Positions 34,154 through 46,096 of a DNA stretch of 64,000 nt are shown here, in pieces. A program made the translations under genes and the position numbers. The stretch is from Forficula auricularia (Eukaryota > Arthropoda > Insecta > Dermaptera > Forficulidae), in NCBI GenBank assembly GCA_024734495.1, contig JALMQS010000061.1, forward strand, positions 5,943,321 through 6,007,320. The letters are read 5' to 3'. A model generated the notes under the pieces. That model was not told the DNA's origin, made no database searches, and saw only the letters and a list, made by a program, of their open reading frames with translations. Positions within the stretch are counted from its first letter, which is position 1, and every line of letters begins with the position of its first letter.

Positions 34154-34726
34154 AACATCATGTTTCACCTCAAAACCTACACCACTTTCCATAAGTAAAA
34201 TTTCATTTTAATAATATATACAATTTCCCAAAGGGCACATTTCCTGAAAATTGAAAATGTCCAGGAATTAAAAAAAACTAATTATTTTCTAAAATAGTAT
34301 AAAATTTATTTTTGAGTTACATTTTGCGGGCAGTAAAATCAATACCAGAGTTGTGCCTTTTTCGAGCATTGAAGGTGCAGGGAAGCTATTAGATTACATT
34401 TATATGAAAAAGTGTATTTGTCAAAATATCCGAGACGTGTCCTTTTCGAAAATTCATATTCAATTAATTACAGTATTTTTCTTATTTTTAGCTATTCAAA
34501 ATTTGTTAACCTTAATATGTGGCCCCTCTGTCAAAGGGGCCCGGGACGGACCCCTCTCTTGGTTCGCTAGTGCTCTTAATTAACAACACAACACCCTAAC
34601 CTGAAAAATGATTTTTCCGACAAACGATGGGGTGAAATTAGATTGTGGCCTAATCTGAAAAGGAAGAGTTAGTTAGAAGAACTGTTATTAGAGTTCGCGG
34701 CTGTGGTGTAACTGTATTAGATGAAG

Positions 34727-34985
34727 GACCAGGTATCAGCCAAAGTTGGCTGCGCTGAGTTCAATAAAACACCCTGAATAAAACGTTTCGGCCTGAATTT
34801 ATTTGGCCATCTTCAGTTAATTGGGAGTTATACACAAAATGCAGTACACATATGTGATCGAACCAATCCTTGTCAAAAATAAAAATTGTACCTTCATGCA
34901 AATTTATGACGTGACTGTTTGAAACGTCTTATTGAGGGTGTTTTATTGAACCCAGAGCGTCCAACTTTGGCTGAAACCTCCTCCT
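34727..34985. repeat. Fold-back repeat with hammerhead-like core
   Basis: Left arm AGCCAAAGTTGG...GTTCAATAAAACACCCT is mirrored by AGGGTGTTTTATTGAACCC...CCAACTTTGGCTGAAAC. Minus-strand core at 34786-34816: CTGAAGA, T, GGCC pairing with GGCC, then GAAACG. Confidence 0.72.
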
Positions 34986-37025
34986 TAAACTAAAGAGGAA
35001 GACAACGTTATATAAATTAAAGGAGAAAATAAAGAAAAAATAAACATTCGTAGACAAAGCTGGCCTCAGGGTCTATAAATTTTTTTATTCATTTTCTAAT
35101 TAAATTAGGTGTACTTAGAAGCCTGTTTTGACACTAAAGTCTAATACATGCATTTCGTTTTGTTCGTTTATTTCAGAAAATCTTTTAAAAGATTTTTGTT
35201 TTGTCGAGACCTGAAACCTTCAAAACTATAGTGTTTAACTAATAAGTTATATACACATATTAATATTCGTTATATAAATATATCTATATGTGTTTATTTT
35301 CATCAAGCAGAGAATAATCTCATTGATTTCTCTTTATGAATCTTTCTATATTTTTCTATAGCATCCTCCATCATATGACACGACCCCCAGTATGAAAAAA
35401 GCTGATCTATATTAATCTATCACGCATTCTCATTTTCTGGAATGTAGTTAGATCTTATGTGAAATTACCAAATAAATAATTTAAAATGTTTTTTTTTCTC
35501 GACTGACATTTCTTTCACTGGAATTTTCCCTTGGGAGATTGATTCTTCCCTACTAACTGAGTAGTAACATGGAACGAGCTTAAAGAGAACTGCAATGAAC
35601 CCAAAACAATAAACGAATTCAAAAATCATCAGAATACGTACAAATTAAATTATATTGGAATATGATATTTATGATATGAAATTATAAAGCTACTATAAAA
35701 TAATATATATTAAAGATTATTATAATTTCTATATTATTCGTTTAATTTATACTAATAAATAAATAAATATTGTTCATTTATAATCAAACGGATTTATGAC
35801 ATTTTAGGATGATTTATAATAAAAGAAGGGGAGTCGATGCTCACAGTGGCCTAACTAGATAAATTTGTTCCGTTTCCTGACAAAAACCTCAAACGCCTTT
35901 ATTTTCGAAATCTTAAACATGTATTTAATTAAGTATATAGAGATGAAAAAATCTATTTTCAAATATCTTTAAAAATCTCTCTTTGCACCCTTGCCGCAAA
36001 GGCTGCATCGACATAATTAATTCCACTAGGTGCAGGTTACACAATGGATACTTTATATTATTTATTAAACTATCAGTATACGAATAATGCTATTTAAATA
36101 AAATATGTTAACAAAACACATTTCCAAGATCTCTATAAAGAATCCTCAAAGCTTGTATGTTTATTTGGATCAAGCAGAGGACAACCTCATTGATTTCTAT
36201 TTAGTAAAATGAAATGAAACTACCTTGAATTGTTCTTCCCGGTTGCGTTCCTCCGAGCAACTAATTTCAGCAGAGGCTCATTCGACAGCCTGCATTTATC
36301 TTATCAGCAAACGGGACTTTATTTATTAAAAATGAATTGCAAAATCAATTTCAATTTATATATGTCGTTTCAGAAACTTTCTTAACAAAACTGACCACAA
36401 GGGATGGTTTGGACTTTCAACCCTCTCCCCTACTAATAATAAAAGAGTTAAAAAAATTATGCAAAAAATTGATATACAAAAAAAATGACAATAGAAAATT
36501 TCCGGCCAATTTAATGTACAAGACATGTGCTTTTGCTTCGCCTCGATTTAATAATAAATCGACATTAAAAGAGAATAATTATGAACCTAATATTAAATGA
36601 ATATTTATTTATTTATTTTGCGTTTGTTTTTTTATTTACATTTGTTTGTTTTTTTTAAAGACCATTCTCGGGATCTGAATCCCGACCTTTAGGTGTTTCT
36701 AAATCTTTTCAATCAAATTTATTATAACTACCATTTAGATTTTAGGTGATCAAGTGTGAGGCGACAATAAAAAGACTCGGAAACAATGAAAAGCTTTCGG
36801 TTTATTTGCAAACCTTCATCATCCTATGTTTCTATGACTAATCTGTATAATCCTATAATAAATAAATAAATAAATAAAAATAAAAAATTGACGACAAAAG
36901 AATAAATATGCAAAATATTTCATATGGATAGATAGGGTTTAGTTCTAACTGGATGAGATTGTAGCGACTTTTATTTAAATTCTGAATTTACGACCTGTAC
37001 ACATACTATAAATTTACCAATTTAA
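34986..37025. other. AT-rich intergenic with repeat ends, no gene
   Basis: Single ends of the repeat 'caagcagaggacaacctcattgatttct' occur at about 35305-35345 and 36170-36210. At 36795-36823 (minus) there is an isolated hammerhead-like core: ATGATGA, A, GGTTT pairing with AAACC, GAAA. Open frame 36337-36600 has no recognisable relatives. Confidence 0.4.
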
Positions 37026-37265
37026 ACAGGTAGGGGAGTCAGGTTGGCAGAGTGGTTAAAGAGCATGCCTTCTAATCAAGCTTGCGCTGGTTGAAACCGG
37101 ACTCGCTGCAAATATTTGACCGGCTATAATCAAATTCCTCAAGGCAATGGGAAACCACTCCAGTGAAAAATTTTCCCAAGAGAATTACAATGGAGAGGAT
37201 ACTCTCTACAGTAATCCCCGGTGCTCGGAATCGAGTTGCACTTGAAGAAGAAGAAGAAGAAGAAG
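37026..37265 (+). mobile_element. tRNA-derived SINE (family 2)
   Basis: tRNA-like head with box A-like GGTTGGCAGAGTGGTTA and box B-like GGTTGAAACC. The body shares 'gcaaatattt(g)' and 'caatgggaaacc' with the SINE at 9615-9904, and the tail is (GAA)n at 37246-37263. No clear target duplication. It abuts the hAT at 37278. Confidence 0.75.
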
Positions 37266-37277
37266 GCGTGGTCTTGA

Positions 37278-37920
37278 CAGAGGTGTCCAACTTTGGAAAC
37301 ACGGGCCACATTTGAAGAAAAAAATTCTATAAGCCGCAGTAAAATATTATAATTCTGTTGATATTTGGCTATTCAAAAAGATAGTTAATAGTAATAGTAG
37401 AAATAAGAACTTTATTATTTTTTTAGCACATCATGAGCTTAACTCTATTTTACTCTTCGTAAATTTTATTCTTGTCAATAGCTTCTCGTATTTGTAAATA
37501 CATACCTGCACACTTACAGAAGGTGATATCATGTATTAGTATTTGTTTGTATTTTTTCCTGGCTAGATAATTAATATAAAATTTTAATAAAGAGACTATA
37601 TTCAATTTTTCTTCAAGATCGGTATCTAATTCAATCAGAAAAGTTTGCAAGTAGAAAATTTATTTCTAATGAAAATGGAGACGAAAATAGACCAAAATGA
37701 TGATTATTTTTTCGGAAATCTTGAAATCTAGTTCCAGATTCAAAATTTAAAATTAGCACTTTTATTTTTCGAAAACTTCACAGTAGATTTTCAGATTTCT
37801 TATTTTAGAGAAAAAAATTATCAGGCCAAATTGTTGTGTGTTTTTCAGTATCTACATATAAATCTCAATGTTTTAAGGAATTTTATGACTTTATATTGGG
37901 CCACGGGTTGGACAGCCCTG
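37278..37920 (-). mobile_element. hAT element, decayed
   Basis: Ends CAGAGGTGTCCAACTTTGG and, inverted, CAGGGCTGTCCAACCCGTGG. 643 bp. A transposase trace lies on the minus strand. I could not see a clean 8-bp duplication. Confidence 0.7.
37450..37650 (-). pseudogene. hAT transposase remnant
   Basis: The frame contains FLIELDTDLEEKLNIVSLLKFYINYL and ARKKYKQILIHD, matching the segment before the C-terminal dimerisation block of hAT transposases (ELQ.D..LKEKF....L.FY.NYL...KYP.L..H). The later FGSTYLCEQ block is not in frame. It is inactive and bounded by hAT ends. Confidence 0.6.
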
Positions 37921-38808
37921 GTTTAAATCGAATGGGATTAAAGAAGGATATGAGGAATGATAATTTATTTTTTAAAAGGGTCACGGATATAATAATCCCT
38001 GACTATCCATTATCTATTGACATGTAAGAACGTGCAAAGATCTAAAAGACAAGTCCTGACAAGTTTTAGTCCAGGAGAGAAATTATCAATTAATTGTGAT
38101 TGTTCTAGAAAACCCCAATTCCTTGTCTCCTTGTACTAGAATGATAACTATAGACTTGGTTAGTGTCGTAGCATATAAATTACTGAAATAATAAATATTT
38201 TAGAAAATGAAAATATGAGAAGAAGAATTTTTAAATATTCGAAACTTCATTATTTTTTTATCTTATATAGTTGAGCTTATAATTTTGCTTTTAGTGAATT
38301 TTATTCTTGAAAAAAGCTTCACGTATTGTACAAATGCGCGTACAGGTTTCGAAAAGGGAATAAATATATTTCTACATATAAATCTCAATGTTATATTAGG
38401 CCACACTCATTGCAGCAGCGCTGGGCCGCGGGCCACGGGTCGGACAACCCTGGTCTAGAGTTACTTGCGCTCCCTGCCCAAACCTCAAACGCCTTTAACA
38501 AAAAGCTCTTAAAAATAGACTCAAAAACAATCGAACCAATCGTCCCCTGAATTTTATGCAACCAAATTGGACAGATTTCGGATCTTGCCTCTAGGCCTAG
38601 CCTACAGAAACTGTTCTTTGTTTTATTTGTTAAAAGTAGTTTACTCGGCAGGAGCCGGGTTGTTTTTATCTCCCTTTGGGGTCAAGAGTATTTATATACC
38701 ACGGCATTAAAAAAATTATTGTTAAATTTGAAAAATAACTAAAAATTCTTCGTTTATCAATAAATTATACGCAAAGGATCGAACAATAAAATAACATTTT
38801 AAATTCAT
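37921..38808. other. hAT fragment and spacer
   Basis: 38150-38452 is an inverse copy of hAT-associated sequence seen at 28.3-28.5 kb ('gagcttataattttgcttttagtgaattttattct' style). It ends in a hAT terminus GGTCGGACAACCCTG at 38452, followed by GTCTAGAG. No gene. Confidence 0.5.
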
Positions 38809-39565
38809 AAAGAGAAACAAAGAGGTTGTCCTCTGCTTGATGCAAATAAACATACACACATATATATCAAAATAAATAAAAACTTTTCAATTAACATTTT
38901 AAAAATTGAACGGTTTCTTTTGGAAAGCATCCATCCTCTGGTTGAAATGTCACCGCCCACTACTGGTAAATACATTTGAAAAATTTTTAGTGAGGCATTT
39001 TGACCTCATATTAAAGATAAAGTACAAATCGATGATTTATTTCCAGTATGGAGCGAGAATTAGATAGGGGAAAATGAAAAAATGTGTTTTTTCACATTTG
39101 TCAAACAGTGAGACAACTTTATTTCAGAAGCTCCTATCAGCTAGTGGGAAAAAAAGTAAAAATAAATTAAAAATTTTTATTTTTTATTTGTCTTTTGGAT
39201 TTTAAGAAATTTTACAATAATTTTTTTTAAAGTAGATAATGAATTTTATAAATTCTAGTAAATCACTTAAGATCAATAATCAGCTTTTCTTGAACAGCTT
39301 GAACCAGCGATTTTTTATCAATTAATCATGGTTATTTCATGGACAATGTGCAGAAATTTGCGAACACAATTACAGATTACAGATACATTATCTAAATTGA
39401 ACGTAAGAGTTGATTTCTATCTGATGTTTTTTAAAATGAATAAAAATAATCAAAAATTCAACTAAATTATATATTATATACAATATACTTACATATTCAT
39501 ATTTGTATAATAATAAAACATATACATCATCATCAAGCAAAGGACAACCTCATTGATTTCTCTTT
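38809..39565. mobile_element. 757-bp element with about 33-bp terminal inverted repeats
   Basis: Left end AAAGAGAAACAAAGAGG, TTGTCCTCTGCTTGATG; right end CATCAAGCAAAGGACAACCT, CATTGATTTCTCTTT. Unpaired ends of the same repeat lie at 25713-25770, 35290-35345 and 36158-36212. The interior is AT-rich without coding potential. No clear target duplication, so the superfamily is unknown. Confidence 0.65.
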
Positions 39566-39689
39566 CAACGAATAATTGAATCCTGAATTTACTAGTAACT
39601 TTTTCAAATGACACCTTTAAATACAGGATAAATGTGTAAATGTGGATACACACAGAGATTATACTAGTTAAATATTCTAATTCCTAAGC

Positions 39690-39790
39690 CAAGTTTTTTT
39701 TTGGCTATTCTTAGGCATAAGCCAATTTTACGATACTAATTATTTTTATTTTTTTAAATTTGTCCCCCCCCCCCGCCTCGGGCCTCAAGC
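39690..39790 (-). mobile_element. SINE family 1, 3' fragment
   Basis: Matches the 3' half of the SINEs at 18726 and 44063 in inverse sense ('ggctattcttaggcataagccaattttacgatact', then an 11-base C run and 'gcctcgggcc'). The tRNA-like head is missing. Confidence 0.6.
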
Positions 39791-42225
39791 CAGTTGCTAG
39801 TGCTTATATTTGTAATGCTTAATGTAATTAAATAATAATTTTTTATAATAAACTACACATTTCACAATAAAGGCTTCAATAAAAAAGCAAGCATTTTTTT
39901 AAATATTATTTCCTTTGAAAAAAATGCACAAATCCTCTATCAAAGATCTTATTAGATGTTATTATGTTCGATTGTAGTAATGAAGGTCTGTTCACTCGGC
40001 GGAAATTAAGTTTAAATGCCAAATCGCTAACTGGGCAATTGGCTGATATTTGAAATGAAGTTTCTTTTATATCAATATATAAATGTCATCAATTTTTGCA
40101 TTTGTGTTTAATTCTCAAAGAGAAGGAGAGGAAGCTCTTCTGATATACTAAAATTTATTTAATAAGATGTTTGAAATACATATTTACTTTTTTGTTTTTA
40201 ATTTTTGTTGTTGTTGATGCAAATGCTTTTTAAGGTTCTTTCCTACCGAGGTTCAATCAAATTGATTTTTACAATTTCTTATAATATATACTTATCATAT
40301 ATCTTAAAAAATAAAGGTATTCCTGTATTTTAAAGTAATTAATTAATTAACTTCAAAGAATGTATTAGACTAGGCTTTAGGACTAGAAACTAGTTGGAAA
40401 AGCAAAACTTTACAAACATCTGAGTTATACACCCATCACTTTTTTAAAACTTTCAATCTATATCCAATGGCATTTACCTTAAAATTTGAACTAAATTATT
40501 TTGAAGGAAAAGAAGAGAACTGTCAAGAAAATCCTGAAAACAAAAACATCTATGAAGCCGAGTCTTGGAAGGCTCATTTGACTTAAGTAAATTCTAGTTA
40601 TATCATGACTTGAAAACTGCTCCAGAAATTAGTTAATAAAAACATTAGAAAATTCTAATTAATATTCTAATTTCTCTAAGAACGGCCGCACAAGAATATA
40701 GATTATTTTCTTGTACAATTTCGAGCATAAAAATCGGAAAACATAAACATCAAATAGTTAAGGATGTTTGTTCCCTAATTTCTTGCAATCCTTTTAAAAC
40801 TTTGAATACACATATTTATACGTATCTTTTATACGGAGAAATTTTTTCAATAGTCCTTGCAGCACTAAATTTGAAAATATTGACCAATGGAATTTGCATA
40901 TTTAAAACGCGAACCCTATTCCGATTGATGTTTCATTAAATAACAATCATAATTTTCTTTGAAATTATTTTGAAAACTGAGAATCATTAACTGAAAATAT
41001 AACAAATATTTCGTTTTGTCTGAAAAATGTTAAAGAGGTACTTTTGTTGAATTTCATTTTTTCTCTCATGGCATGGCAAGTAGAGATGGCGACTTGGCAA
41101 CGTCGGACTAAAATCACTCAATTTTTCCATATCTAAAACAACTTCTTCAGCTGGTGTATTTGAGATTTTCAGCTAATTATCTCAACCTAACTATACTGTT
41201 GTCATCTGGAATTTCGCATTGAGCTGTTTCATGATTTTTTTTTTATTATTCTTTGTCTTTTAGCGTCGGTAAGAATGCAATGTTGCCAAATCCGAGAGAA
41301 ACGATGCGGTAAAAATATTTTTGCCTTTCTGCAATATATGAGAGTAAGGGAAAGAGCGAACTGCATCTGAGCTATATTAGGGAACATTCTTAAGACTGGT
41401 TTAACATTACCACTGGTCATATTTGACTCTCATCATCATGAAAAACATGTTTTGATATTTCCCTGAATCACTTTGGTTTTATTTTCCAAAACAATGATCC
41501 AAATGTATCAAACTATAATAAAAACAACACGTGATCAATAGAAAGACACACTGAGTGAATCCTTGTTACTTCCACCTCAAAAGGGTAATCCCTTATTAAA
41601 AGAATAGCAGAGGGATGCCTAAGGTTGACAAACACGACATGCGATCTTCTTCCTATAATAATAGTTCTAAGCTTTCCCTATTCATCTCCAGGTAAGCTCT
41701 TAATCACATGAGTCATTCATTCGCTCGTACCCTAAATAATAGAATGCAATTATATATTAGAAAGGAAAGGTATAAGGTACATTAGACAGACGGATATTCA
41801 ATTACAAATCGACAAGAGAAGTCACATTAATTAAAGAGACACATTGCACAATTAATTATATGAGAAAATTTTTATCAAATTTTTGCAAATATTTAAATAA
41901 CTGAGTGGATTCATGATGGTACCCTGGATACGTAACATATATGTGGGGTTTCAACATTCTAAAGTTATGAGAGCGCAAAAAGAGCTTGAAAATAAAAGAT
42001 GTAGCTAAGACGATTGAATTATCATAAGTGTTTTGATTATATACATACAAATATACATAAATTTGGATTTTTTACTAGATCCCAATGAGGGAGGGAGTGC
42101 TAACGCTAATAAGTTAAGAAATACTCTTGGCTTCCTGACTTCAATTCAAAAACTAGAAAAGTTTCGGCGATTCGCTGACCCTTATCGTAGAAGCGTTAAT
42201 ATTAACAAGAAATTTAATGACAGAC
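39791..42225. other. AT-rich intergenic, no gene recognised
   Basis: 41040-41450 is somewhat less AT-rich but without an exon I can support. Open frames at 41229-41420 and 41856-42050 show no family features. Confidence 0.35.
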
Positions 42226-42452
42226 CAGGGGTCACCAAACTATAGCCCGAGGCCAAAATCCGGCCCTTGAAACTTTGCCATCCGGCCCGCGGCTACTACA
42301 GAATTAATTCACAAATATTCACTATATTAAATATGAATGCCATTTAATAGCGTATTATTAATATAATTTCCGTATAATATGGTAATATATCAGGCCCGCC
42401 CATAGTTTTTAATATTCACATGTTGCCCTATCTCTAAAAAGTTTGGGGACAA
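42226..42452. mobile_element. hAT-like MITE fragment
   Basis: Left terminus CAGGGGTCACCAAACTATAG with the GC-rich 'ccggcccttgaaactttgccatccggcccgcgg' typical of hAT MITEs. The right part has 'caggcccgccc' and AAAAAGTTTGGGGAC as a weak mirror. Right boundary approximate. Confidence 0.5.
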
Positions 42453-42787
42453 TAAGTCAAAAACTATATTTTCTCAATTCTAAGCTGAATTTTTATTTAC
42501 AAGTTTGCATTAATAAATTGCACTTTCATGTCGAGTTCCAGTTTTTTAAATCTAACTATACTCTGAGAATGAATCTTAAAAACTATTTTAAATATCGATA
42601 GTAAGATTAATTTAGAATGAGAGACATGCTAAATAAGATTTTGATAGCGAACTCAATTAAATTTTTAAGTTTAATAGTGTCCATGCCATTTTTATTTACC
42701 TGGGATCCAAAATGATGCTCCAAGGATTTGTTGATAATTTAAGTAAAAATAAATCGAAGGCTAATATCGAAATAACATCGAGGGAAA

Positions 42788-43045
42788 GCGTTGTAGGTTT
42801 ATAGTGAAACATATTTAAAAAATTACAAAGGGTTGGAATTAGTAGTTTTTGAGTTTACTGGATACTCTATATACTTTAGTAGTTCTGGTTTTTAGCCCAT
42901 CATCAGGGGTTTATTCAAAAGACTGACTTTTTGCGTAAACTCCTGATGATGGATTTAAAATCTGAAATATATAGTTTCCAGTAAACTTAAAAACTTTATT
43001 TCAATTTTTATTTTGAGAAACACCACTAATTCCAACCCTTTGTAA
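42788..43045. repeat. Fold-back repeat with hammerhead-like core
   Basis: Begins GTAGGTTTATAGTGAAACAT. Arms carrying 'attacaaagggttggaattagtag' and 'tactggatact...atat' are mirrored to 'ccaaccctttgtaat'. Plus-strand core 42943-42967: CTGATGA, T, GGATT pairing with AATCT (one G-U), GAAA. The opposite arm (42882-42906) is more decayed. Confidence 0.72.
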
Positions 43046-44053
43046 TATCGAAATGCCAGATTTTGAACTAGTTACATTTAATTTTGTAATAACTGTTATA
43101 GTTCCAACTCCATTTACATATTTACTCCAGCTAATATTTTTTACCACAATCTACATTTTTTTTTTCATAACATTTCTAAGGATTTATTTTTCCAAACAAA
43201 CACTTGTCTAGTTTTAATTTTAGGCAGACAACTTGGTGTCCAATTAAAAATTAATTAAAGGCTGTCGCTTTTTTAACACTTTTCCCACCGTTTTTTTAAT
43301 GCTTCTTGGTATAAAATACAAAGTTTAATTTAATATGAGATATTTAATACATCAATTAATTACAAAACAAATGCAAGTTTGTCTATAATGAGCAAAAAAA
43401 AAGCTTGTACCTACCCTTAAAAATTATTTTTAGAAATATGTACATAGTTAGAAAATAATAAACGTATAAAAAATTAATCATCCCAAAGTTATATATATAA
43501 ACGGAATGGTTTTGGTGAATTTATCTGTAACAAGAAAGAAGAGCAAACAAGCATGTTGATGAGACACATCAATCTTTTTTAACCAGGACAAAAAAAGAAT
43601 ATTTTGTTTTTCTGAAAAATTATTCCTTCTTCGTATATTTATGGTCTTTCATAAATTGGCCGCGTTTTAAAATTACATTTAATATATTCATAAATTTTTT
43701 CGAGCGATTAATATATTTTTTGGTCTTTTCTATCGCATCTATAATATCAAAATATAGATGTTGAATTTATAAAATAATATTCATGAAGATACATATTATC
43801 ATATTCAAATATTTAGAAGCTAGAAATAAAAGAAAATTGAAGAGGTATTTATCACAAAAGAGACGTCTTAAAAGTTTGTGATTGCCTATTTTCCTTACTA
43901 AAGGCACTCTCTACTCTTAGAATCAAATAATAATTAAATACTCTTTATCTAGATAAGAACAATTAGTACTGTAACTTATTAATTTTATTACTCAAAAAAT
44001 GGAAAAAAAACAATGCAAAGCCACAGAATAAATTTTGATGAAGATAAAACTAA
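43046..44053. other. AT-rich intergenic, no gene recognised
   Basis: No supported feature. Confidence 0.35.
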
Positions 44054-44062
44054 AAATAACCA

Positions 44063-44245
44063 GGGGTCGGGTTGGGCTAGAGGTTAATGTACCAGCCTGT
44101 TAACCAAGTGGGCCCGGGTTCGAATCCGACTAAGCTCCGGCTAAACTCTGATCCCTGGGTAGAGACAAATTTTAAAAATATATAATAATATATCGTAAAT
44201 TGGCTTATGGCTAGAAAGGCCTAAAAGCCAACCAAAAAAAAAACT
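44063..44245 (+). mobile_element. tRNA-Asn-like SINE (family 1)
   Basis: Flanked by AAATAACCA (44054-44062 and 44246-44254). The head has GGGCTAGAGGTTAATG (box A-like), an anticodon-loop-like CCTGTTAACC (GTT, as in tRNA-Asn) and GGGTTCGAATCC (box B). The 3' region 'atcgtaaattggcttatggctagaaaggcc' is shared with 18726-18898. It ends in an A-run. The acceptor arm is not complementary, so this is not a tRNA gene. Confidence 0.88.
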
Positions 44246-44455
44246 AAATAACCACACCTATAAAATAAAAATATGATAGGTATTCGAAAAACATGCTTTT
44301 ATTTTAAAACGCAATATAAAGTATAGATAATATAAATTAGGTTCTCTTCGTTTTGGAGATATAAATATTTTGTCAGAAGAATGAACTTCTATGATCTTCA
44401 GTGCCCTAACTAGCCTTTTATTCGCCCGGTGTGAGTTTCTATATCTGCGCCCTTG

Positions 44456-46096
44456 AAAAATAAACTGCAACGGATCGTTGCTAAACTTTATCCAAATTCA
44501 TTTGAAATATTAATATGTTTATTCCTTTATATAAATCAGATATCACTTGCAATTTGCAGTTCATGTTGACTTTAATTCAAAAATAATGATAGATTCTCAT
44601 TTGACAGTCGAGGAATAACAATTCTACATTGGATTTTTGACATTTCGGTTATTATTGGTAATCATTGCTTAAGACATGGAGGAATCGACTTAAAATCAAA
44701 GCTTGAGTTGTTTACCAAAAAAGAATTTAGTCTTTTTGATTTTAAGTCGATTCTTCCACGTTTTCAGTAGAGGTTGCCATTAATAGTCAAAACATCGAAA
44801 ATGAAATGCAATAAGGTTATTCCTCTAGTATTAGATAAGAATCGATCGTTATTTTTGATTTTAAGCCGATTCCTCCATGTACTCAGCAATGGTTACCAAT
44901 AATAATCGAAGCGTCAAAAATCTAATGTAGAATTATTATTCCTCAAGTACTAGATGAGAATCAATCGCTATTTTTGATTTTAAGTCGATTCCTCCATGTC
45001 TTCAGCAATGGTTACCAATAAAAACCGAAACGTCAAAAGTCCAATATAGAATGGTTATTCCTCAAGTACTAGATGAGAATCAATCGCTATTTTTGATTTT
45101 AACTCGATTCCTCTATGTCTTCAGCAATGGTTACCAATAAAAACCGAAACGTCAAAAATCCAATATAGAATGTTTATTCCTCAAGTATTAGATGAGAATC
45201 AATCGCTATTTTTGATTTTAACTCGATTCCTCTATGTCTTCAACAATGGTTACCAATAAAAACCGAAACGTCAAAAATCCAATATAGAATGGTTATTCCT
45301 CAAGTACTAGATGAGAATCAATAGCTATTTTTGATTTTAAGTCGATTCCTCCATGTCGTCAGCAATGGTAACGGATAAGAAAACAACGCGGTTGCTATGG
45401 TTACTTATAAAATTTCCTCCCAAATTTTTACCATTTCACAGCGAGAAGCCTAACCATTCTTACTTAAGTTAGGTTAAATGAGCTATATTAAAACGATCAA
45501 ATGAATAAATTTTAAAGAATTTAAAATTAAAAAGTACTATTTTAGTATAGAGTAAAGTACTTTAAAATATGATTTTACTAAAAACTTTATTCAACCTTTT
45601 TTGTGGTCCCCAAGGTATTTAATTAGGATATTAAATTTCATCAAAATTGGTTAAGTCATTTTCAAGATATTTAGAAAAAACTAAAAAAGTACTGAAATAA
45701 AGTACTAATGTTTGTGGACAGATATGTACCAAAAACTAATCAGCGCTTCATTTTGTTAAACTAATGGTAGGTTTTCAATTTCATTTCAATCAGCGCAAAG
45801 GTGTGGAAAAAATCGTGGACGAAAAAAACGATAACATACATACATACATCCATCCATCCCCACGCACTTCCAAAAAAAATGGCACTTTTTGGCCTCTCGA
45901 CGAGATTCCAGGTAATTTTTGGCAAAACCGTCACGTGCTAAAATTCAATCTCATTGAATACTTCAATTTGTGACCTTAATTGAGTCTATGGGTTCCGTAG
46001 TCTTTACCTGAGGACCCTTTGAAGTCGCGCTTGCCGCGAGAGCGATTCCAATACTTTCTCCCATGCTTCGCATTGGATAAAGTAAAAAGTGTAGGT
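44456..46096 (+). mobile_element. Family B element, copy 1 (119-bp tandem array)
   Basis: Shares its full length with 62022-63625. Start 'aaataaactgcaacgg(a/g)tcgttgctaaactttatccaaa', then inverted segments, an array of 119-bp units (landmark CCTCAAGTACTAGATGAGAA at 44941, 45060, 45179 and 45298; a weaker one at 44820), then a unique 3' part with 'aaagtactaatgtttgtgg'. Next come a (CATA)n/(CATC)n microsatellite (about 45836-45858), 'ggcctctcgacgaga' and GCATTGGATAAAGTAAAAA at the end. No terminal inverted repeats and no recognised protein. Confidence 0.75.
45764..45973 (+). other. Open frame conserved between the two family B copies
   Basis: This 69-codon frame (KNGTFWPLDE, HVLKFNLIEY) is matched by 63311-63511, with an expansion or contraction at the microsatellite that keeps the frame. 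Similarity may reflect only that both are copies of one repeat. No domain recognised. Confidence 0.2.

Noticed and set aside
44063..44245. tRNA-Asn gene
   Set aside because: Box A/B-like words and a GTT anticodon-like loop exist, but there is no complementary acceptor stem. The sequence continues into a SINE body with target duplications.
44820..45370. Regular array that could be mistaken for CRISPR
   Set aside because: Units are 119 bp and repeated throughout, with no short repeat/unique spacer pattern, and the genome is eukaryotic.
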